Source: Phoenix dactylifera (taxonomy: Eukaryota; Streptophyta; Magnoliopsida; Arecales; Arecaceae). Taken from it: a DNA stretch of 64,000 nt. A program made the translations under genes and the position numbers. The notes beneath the pieces were generated by a model. That model worked only from the letters and a program-made list of their open reading frames with translations, did no database searches and was not told the DNA's origin. The stretch lies in NCBI RefSeq assembly GCF_009389715.1, contig NW_024068246.1:62001-126000 (forward strand), in the 5' to 3' direction. This document shows, one piece after another, positions 59,201-64,000 of this stretch; within the stretch, counting starts at the first letter, position 1; every line of letters begins with the position of its first letter.

Positions 59201-61915
59201 AATAAGAAGTTTTGGATGCCTATGTATTCTACCATTATCCAAGGCTTTGCATGGATAGCCATACACAGCAAGGGTCTTACTGGAAATGATTTTGACAAAA
59301 AGAGCTTTCTCTATCACATAGGATGTGTCAGTTATCTACATGCTGCTACTTTTTTCTTCACTAGAACTGATTGGCTTATATTCTGAGTGAAACTCAACAA
59401 TGTCTTCCTTTAACTTGGAAATTCTTATTGGCCAATCATAGGCGAAAAAAGCAAGAAGCAAAGTTCCACAAGCAGTTTGATGGCATGGAACTAGATTAAT
59501 AGAAGAAAGTTTAGAAATAAGTTTCCATAAGGAAAAGTAAATGCAGGAGGTTCTTTATTTCTTGCTTGAATAGTTAGACTAATGAGTTGCTCTTGCTTGG
59601 AGAATTCCTTCCGAGGTTTGCCACTTCACAAAGGGAATTCACTCTTTTGTTTATATGCTCTTTTATCATTTTTCTCATAAGGAGACCTCTTAAAATTCCC
59701 TTCACCCCCCTCCCCCCCCCCCCCCAACCAAAAAAAAAAAAAAAACAAAAAAACAAAAAAGGGGAAGCAGCTTGCATAATTTGCTACTTCACAAAGGGGC
59801 ATCCCTTTTTTGTTATATGCTCTTTATCATTTTCTCATTTTTGTGATAAGGCGACCTCCTTGGATGCACATGCAAGCAAGGCTTGATTTGAGTTTTCCTT
59901 TTGAAGCTCAGAATATAGGCCAAAAAGGAAGCTTAAATATAACAAAAAATGATTGTTGCAGCATACTAGTTTTTGGGCCACCAATATTTATGCACATAGG
60001 AGGTATAATATAAAATTAGCAATGAACCAAATTGCCAATGAAGATGAGTTGGATGCTTACAGGATTGTGATAAGATAGCCGAGGTGAGATGTTTAATATA
60101 TCTTCACGCACTCCTGATATGCTGAAATTGAATGTGCAATAATGTCAGAATAAAGCACAATCCTATATCAATATTGCATTCAACAATAAGTCTACGGAAA
60201 ATAGAATCCATGAAAACACCTTGGTTTGTGATTCAAAATACTTTCATTCTAGTAGAAGAAACTTAAAACAATTGGAGTGCTTTCAAATGGAGCAACCTAG
60301 CCATATATATTCTTGGAAATATTGCTATTGATTTGCACATATACAAGAGTTACTAACTTTTACTATCTCTTTTACAATTTGAGAGAGGTGCAAAGATTTG
60401 GAATAAATCTTGTTGTTTATGTTTATTAACGTAGAAGCAAGTTATAACCAAGTTAGCCTAAAATAATAAATGCCAGCATCAGTTAGCATGATAAAATTAC
60501 GTGAACTTAATGCACAAAAGATCGGTGACGGAATAGCTTTCATGATTCACAACTTGAGAGATGGGCAACCAGTGGAAAGACTGTTTATGCAGAATGGAGA
60601 GGAAACAAGTATATGAGGTTGATAACTAAACTCGCTATCTTTCAGTCAGAGAGAGGACAATAAAGGTCACACTAACATGTTGACAAGCATTAAAGGGCTT
60701 GTGTTTGTCAAGATGTGAATAGCTCTCCTATGTGCACATTATAGAAACAAAAATACACAATGCATTTCACTTTCAATGAAAGTAATATAGTTGAAGCATC
60801 TTTTTTCTAGTTCGCCGTACCGAACGGTACGGGGCATACCATACCATATCGGTTCGGTACAAGTATCTGGTATGAGAGGCATATGACACTCGGTATGCCG
60901 AAAAGACTACGTACCGTACTGTACCAATATAATGCTGTTATGGCATCAGTATGGAGTCCGGTACTAAGATGGCGAATCTTGATCTTTTCATTCTTATGTC
61001 TGGTGCTTTACTTAATTCACTTTCTGCGAGCAAGTCTAACAAAATTCTTTTACTTGTAAACCTAAATAGGTGGAATTTTCCACCTTTTGCTCAAAAAATT
61101 TGTAAGCCTAAATAATACGATGTCACCCCGAAGCATGTGTCCAATGTTTTCCAGAATATAACTTTAACCTTCCATCTACTTCAGAAGAAAGAAAAACAAC
61201 AACTGAAGGGCGAAGGCAAAGGCAATGTATGTAAACAGTCGTATTGACAAAAGATCAGATGGCTAACATGATCGATAGGTCCTATTATCACACAATTCCT
61301 CTTTCTGTCAAGAAAACCTGCCATAATAAAAGTTGACAACACCATTGGGGCTGGCTGAACCTCAGGCATAATAATGATATCCCAACATTACTCCACAAAT
61401 ACCTTCTGTTTTAGTAGAAAAGCTGAATCTATTTATCAATGTCCATCAGGATTTAACGCATGAAGATGACTCTGAAGCACATATAATTTTCTCTGTATAC
61501 GAATATCCATGGAGAACTAACTCATCATTAAGACTAAGATAAGGTTAAATAGAGATGGATTCAATACAGTGTTTTAACATCAATAATAAGAGACATGGGG
61601 TAATTGTCGCTCTGAGTAGCAAAGTTTTCTGTCATTTGACACCAAATTCAGTCAAGAAAGCAATTCATCGTTACCCGCCATATAATTATTTTTCAAGTAA
61701 GTGAATCAAAATTTATCACTATTGATTTCCTCAAAATGTATCTCCATTTATATGTAAAATTTGTGTCTTTATAGAACTAAGAAAAATTTAAAGAAACACC
61801 CTGGCATTTTATCTGAGCATGCCGACCAAAATATCTACCTCCGGAAACGCCGCTCCCGGAGAGAAGAACAAGAGTGGCAATTAATTCCTGGGATTTCCAT
61901 AATATCTTCTGCCAT
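53280..61915 (-). CDS. DUF547 protein with MIP1-type leucine zipper, ten exons
   Basis: Plant protein of unknown molecular function; the family pairs an N-terminal ternary-complex-factor MIP1-type coiled coil with a DUF547 domain. Exons in transcript order: 61915-61839, 60121-60061, 58173-58060, 57101-56751, 56196-55805, 55378-55279, 55158-55099, 55015-54929, 53835-53707, 53582-53280. Phases fit, 1674 nt and 557 residues. Visible: AIHLERRLHDQ (from about 47), ELVKEISTLELEVIHLEQYL and LLYRTAFDRYL (about 88-120), a Ser/Pro-rich middle, then DUF547: QHLENIDPRKM, LAFWINIHNALVMHAFL, AYNVGGHSINAYAIQ, HPEPLAHFALSSGACSDPPVRFY. Related plant proteins share HLEKRLHDQ and YLEQYLLSLYRKAFDQ. An in-frame stop precedes the ATG. 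Exons 1 and 2 rest on phase agreement and are less certain. The TATGAAG acceptor of exon 4 was chosen to keep frame. Confidence 0.88.
54340..54521. repeat. 91-bp tandem duplication in DUF547 intron 8
   Basis: Two copies, each starting with a T-run and CTTGTTAATATAAGTAGTAA (CTTG at 54351 and 54442) and ending with ATAGATCACTGGCCCTTAAAA, with about 5 differences. The T-runs at the joints suggest slippage. Confidence 0.88.
59615..59858. repeat. Direct repeats flanking a C/A homopolymer tract
   Basis: About 80-bp segments at 59615-59692 and 59782-59858 share TTTGCYACTTCACAAAGGG, TTATATGCTCTTT, ATCATTTTTCTCA and AAGGNGACCTC. Between them is a C-rich then A-rich tract (59706-59758). This layout recalls tandem copies of a retroposon with its A tail in between, but I cannot name the element. 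DUF547 intron 2. Confidence 0.65.
60806..60981 (+). mobile_element. hAT-like MITE, GTACCG family, in DUF547 intron 1
   Basis: About 176 bp flanked by ATCTTTTT/ATCTTTTC (7 of 8). The left end TCTAGTTCGCCGTACCG and the right end ATGGCGAATCTTG match the inverted family terminus. The interior has GAACGGTACGGGGCATACC, ATCGGTTCGGTAC, CGTACCGTACTGTACC and TATGGAGTCCGGTAC in family order. The left terminus has a one-base indel. Confidence 0.8.
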
Positions 61916-64000
61916 AAAAGTACCTCACTCTCCAAAAAACCTGAGCATCCATCAGAATATATTAGCATAGAACACTGAATCCCACTAAACCAATACCAGC
62001 AACCATTCAGTTCAGATTCTTATAAAACCTTTGCTCAAAGGGAAAACATAACCACCAATAAGAAGAACATGACCAATATACACAAGCCTATAATCTAAGA
62101 GAATCCAGGAGACCGGAAAAAGCCCATGAACCCATCTCACCTAAGAATTTCAGAGGCTGTCCCTTCCCAGCCCTTTATGCGAATCTCATGGAGAGAGCCC
62201 CTCCAACTGCACAAATCTTCCTGGGAAAATGATGGAGAGAACAAAGGGCAGGACAGGGCAGAAAACACAACTGATGGAGATGGCTGAGTTCTAGCTTACA
62301 GAGAGGGAGAAATAACACTAACACAAAAAATATATAGATAAACTTAACAGGCATCCAGACATCCAAATCTCTGAAAGTGAAGATGGCCCACCTTAAAAAA
62401 AAAGAAGCAAGGACTGTTCACCATCCCCATGCCCACATATTAAATAACAATAATAATAATAATAAGTGCTTCCATTAGGTGAGAAACAGCCAGTGGTTAT
62501 GATGAGGACAATGGCACAACAAAGGAGCAGGTGGTTCTGTTAAAAGCTACCATTGATTAATCCATGGAGAGAACTAATTCATATAGCCTACTCAACTCCA
62601 TTAGATGGAAAGTGATGTGGTGCAGTTATATAATTGATGGTGATGCAATGAGCCCAGCAAATCCATTACCCATGGAATTTTCCAAGATGACCATATGGTA
62701 CTTTTTATGTAAAGATGGCACTGGGTTTGCTGTTTACCTTTCTCTTTTGAGTTTTTGGTGCCATGCATTTGTAATTTTAATGTAGTAACCTGTCAGCAAT
62801 CCATGGTATAGTTTTTTAAGGAAGGTAATAACTCAGATGAGGTCATCACCTGCTGTGCTGTACTGGTAGAGCTATGGTCTTGGCAGAACCAGATGCCTCT
62901 CAGGAGAAACCTTTACCAAAAGTGCTCTCACCAAACATTTGACTCAGAGGCAGTTGGATAGACTGCAAACAGGCATATATTGTGCACGAGTAATTTCTTT
63001 GAGGAAAATATGGGATAATGTTGTGCACAAGTTATTGTCTTGAATTGCATCAAAGTTTATTTGAAATGAGGATTATACACAGTGTTCAAACAAAGAGGAA
63101 ATGAAATTTACATAATATTTCTTGGCAAAGCTGATACAAAAGGGATAATATACATGATGATGCCATTATGACTCATCATGCATGCAACAAGGCCACATGT
63201 TTGAAACAAATCAGGCTAGCCTCGTATTCACAACATGTATAATGGATCTCAGACTGGCTTTATCCAATAATGAGTCATTGTTTGCTACTCGACTGAACTT
63301 TTCAATAGGTCAATAGCCATGCCAAACCAGCCAGCTTAGCTGCTTTCTCCATTTTTTTTCTCCTCCTCTTTGATAGAATAGGTGCATGAATGGAGCTTAT
63401 TAGTCATCATGCATCATAGCTACGTAATTCTTCATAAAATGTTCAAAAAAACTTTATGCATACAAGACTATACTTGCAGCTCATGTATCTATACTTAATG
63501 TTAACTTTGCCATCAAAATTGTTATAATAATCACAAATATGTAACAGGTGACCATCAACTTTTCTTCTTAACATTGCTTATCCCCTGATTTAAGTACTGG
63601 TACTTAATTACGCATTGGATTAGCTTATTGTTTTAGTTAATGGTACGAAGAAAAGCAATGTTAGAGAGAGTTGATGTATTTATGCTGCTCCACCAGCTTC
63701 TCGTAAAGGAAGGAACTTTTAGTTAGAGCTCGTTAATCAGATGGTCCAGGATCCAACGGCATGGGCCATTAAAGTATTTCATGTTAAGGAATAAAATAAT
63801 TTAAGAGGCCCATCTTTGTTTTAGTTTCTATTTTCTAGTCACCTCGAGAGTATGCTCACCGGTTCACCTGGACAAACTTTTACTCAGCTGCCGACGCAAG
63901 AGTACAAACTGGAATCATTGGAAACTTTTGCTTTGGCGGCAGATTTCCTTCTTTTCCTTCTGCTTAGAGTCACCGTATGGTGAGAGACAAGGCAGGAGTT
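61916..64000. other. Upstream region of the DUF547 gene: no other gene seen
   Basis: Should contain the DUF547 promoter and 5' UTR (minus strand). Holds an AAT microsatellite (62447-62465) and A-runs. Short open frames at 62175-62366 (minus) and 62564-62785 (plus) match no family I recognise and lack splice or motif support. Confidence 0.45.
62447..62465. repeat. AAT trinucleotide microsatellite
   Basis: Six AAT units after AATAAC; a short simple repeat likely to vary in length between individuals. Confidence 0.85.

Overview
This is nuclear DNA of a flowering plant, most likely a monocot and plausibly a palm. The genes are plant-type (phototropin, DETOXIFICATION/MATE, DUF547 with MIP1-type zipper, plant Rab escort protein). 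They have many small exons with GT/AG introns, some of several kb. The first exons of the Rab escort and MATE genes are strongly GC-rich, as in monocots, and the introns and spacers are full of transposon remnants. The family assignment to palms is inference; the rest is read from the sequence. Exon chains were built by hand from splice sites, reading phase and remembered family sequences, and all four chains stay in frame.

Layout. 1-24.8 kb (+): 3' part of a blue-light receptor gene, best match PHOT2. Twelve coding exons (1438-23892) cover the LOV2-kinase linker and the whole AGC-VIII kinase domain; the LOV exons lie off the left edge. Its introns hold a solo LTR, a tRNA-Arg-derived relic, a 3.26 kb decayed hAT transposon and several small hAT-like elements. 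24.8-30.1 kb: no gene seen. 30.1-31.4 kb (-): an intact single-exon PPR gene resembling Arabidopsis At4g38150. 32.4-33.4 kb (+): an mTERF6/PDE191-like gene (Arabidopsis At4g38160) broken by four frameshifts. The two are neighbours by locus number in Arabidopsis, so this looks like old microsynteny. 34.7-41.0 kb (-): complete nine-exon Rab escort protein gene (554 aa). 41.2-42.3 kb (+): 3' end of a decayed LINE. 43.7-50.9 kb (+): complete eight-exon MATE transporter gene (490 aa). 53.3-61.9 kb (-): complete ten-exon DUF547 gene (557 aa), convergent with the MATE gene. 62-64 kb: no gene seen.

The genes are independent single-gene units. Organelle gene expression (PPR, mTERF), vesicle traffic (REP), membrane efflux (MATE), light sensing (PHOT2) and an uncharacterised DUF547 protein sit together without sign of a common pathway.

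The most striking signal is a dispersed family of 175-195 bp elements full of GTACCG/CGGTAC words. Their ends read roughly CAAGGTTCGCCG...CGGCGAACCTTG. Six copies have recognisable 8-bp target duplications, three of them perfect. A 3.26 kb element with the same ends and its own imperfect 8-bp duplication carries a decayed hAT transposase whose C-terminal dimerisation motif is still readable. I propose that the small elements are non-autonomous derivatives of that hAT lineage. A second MITE type, built of GGGTC words and flanked by TTA, is nested inside the large element.
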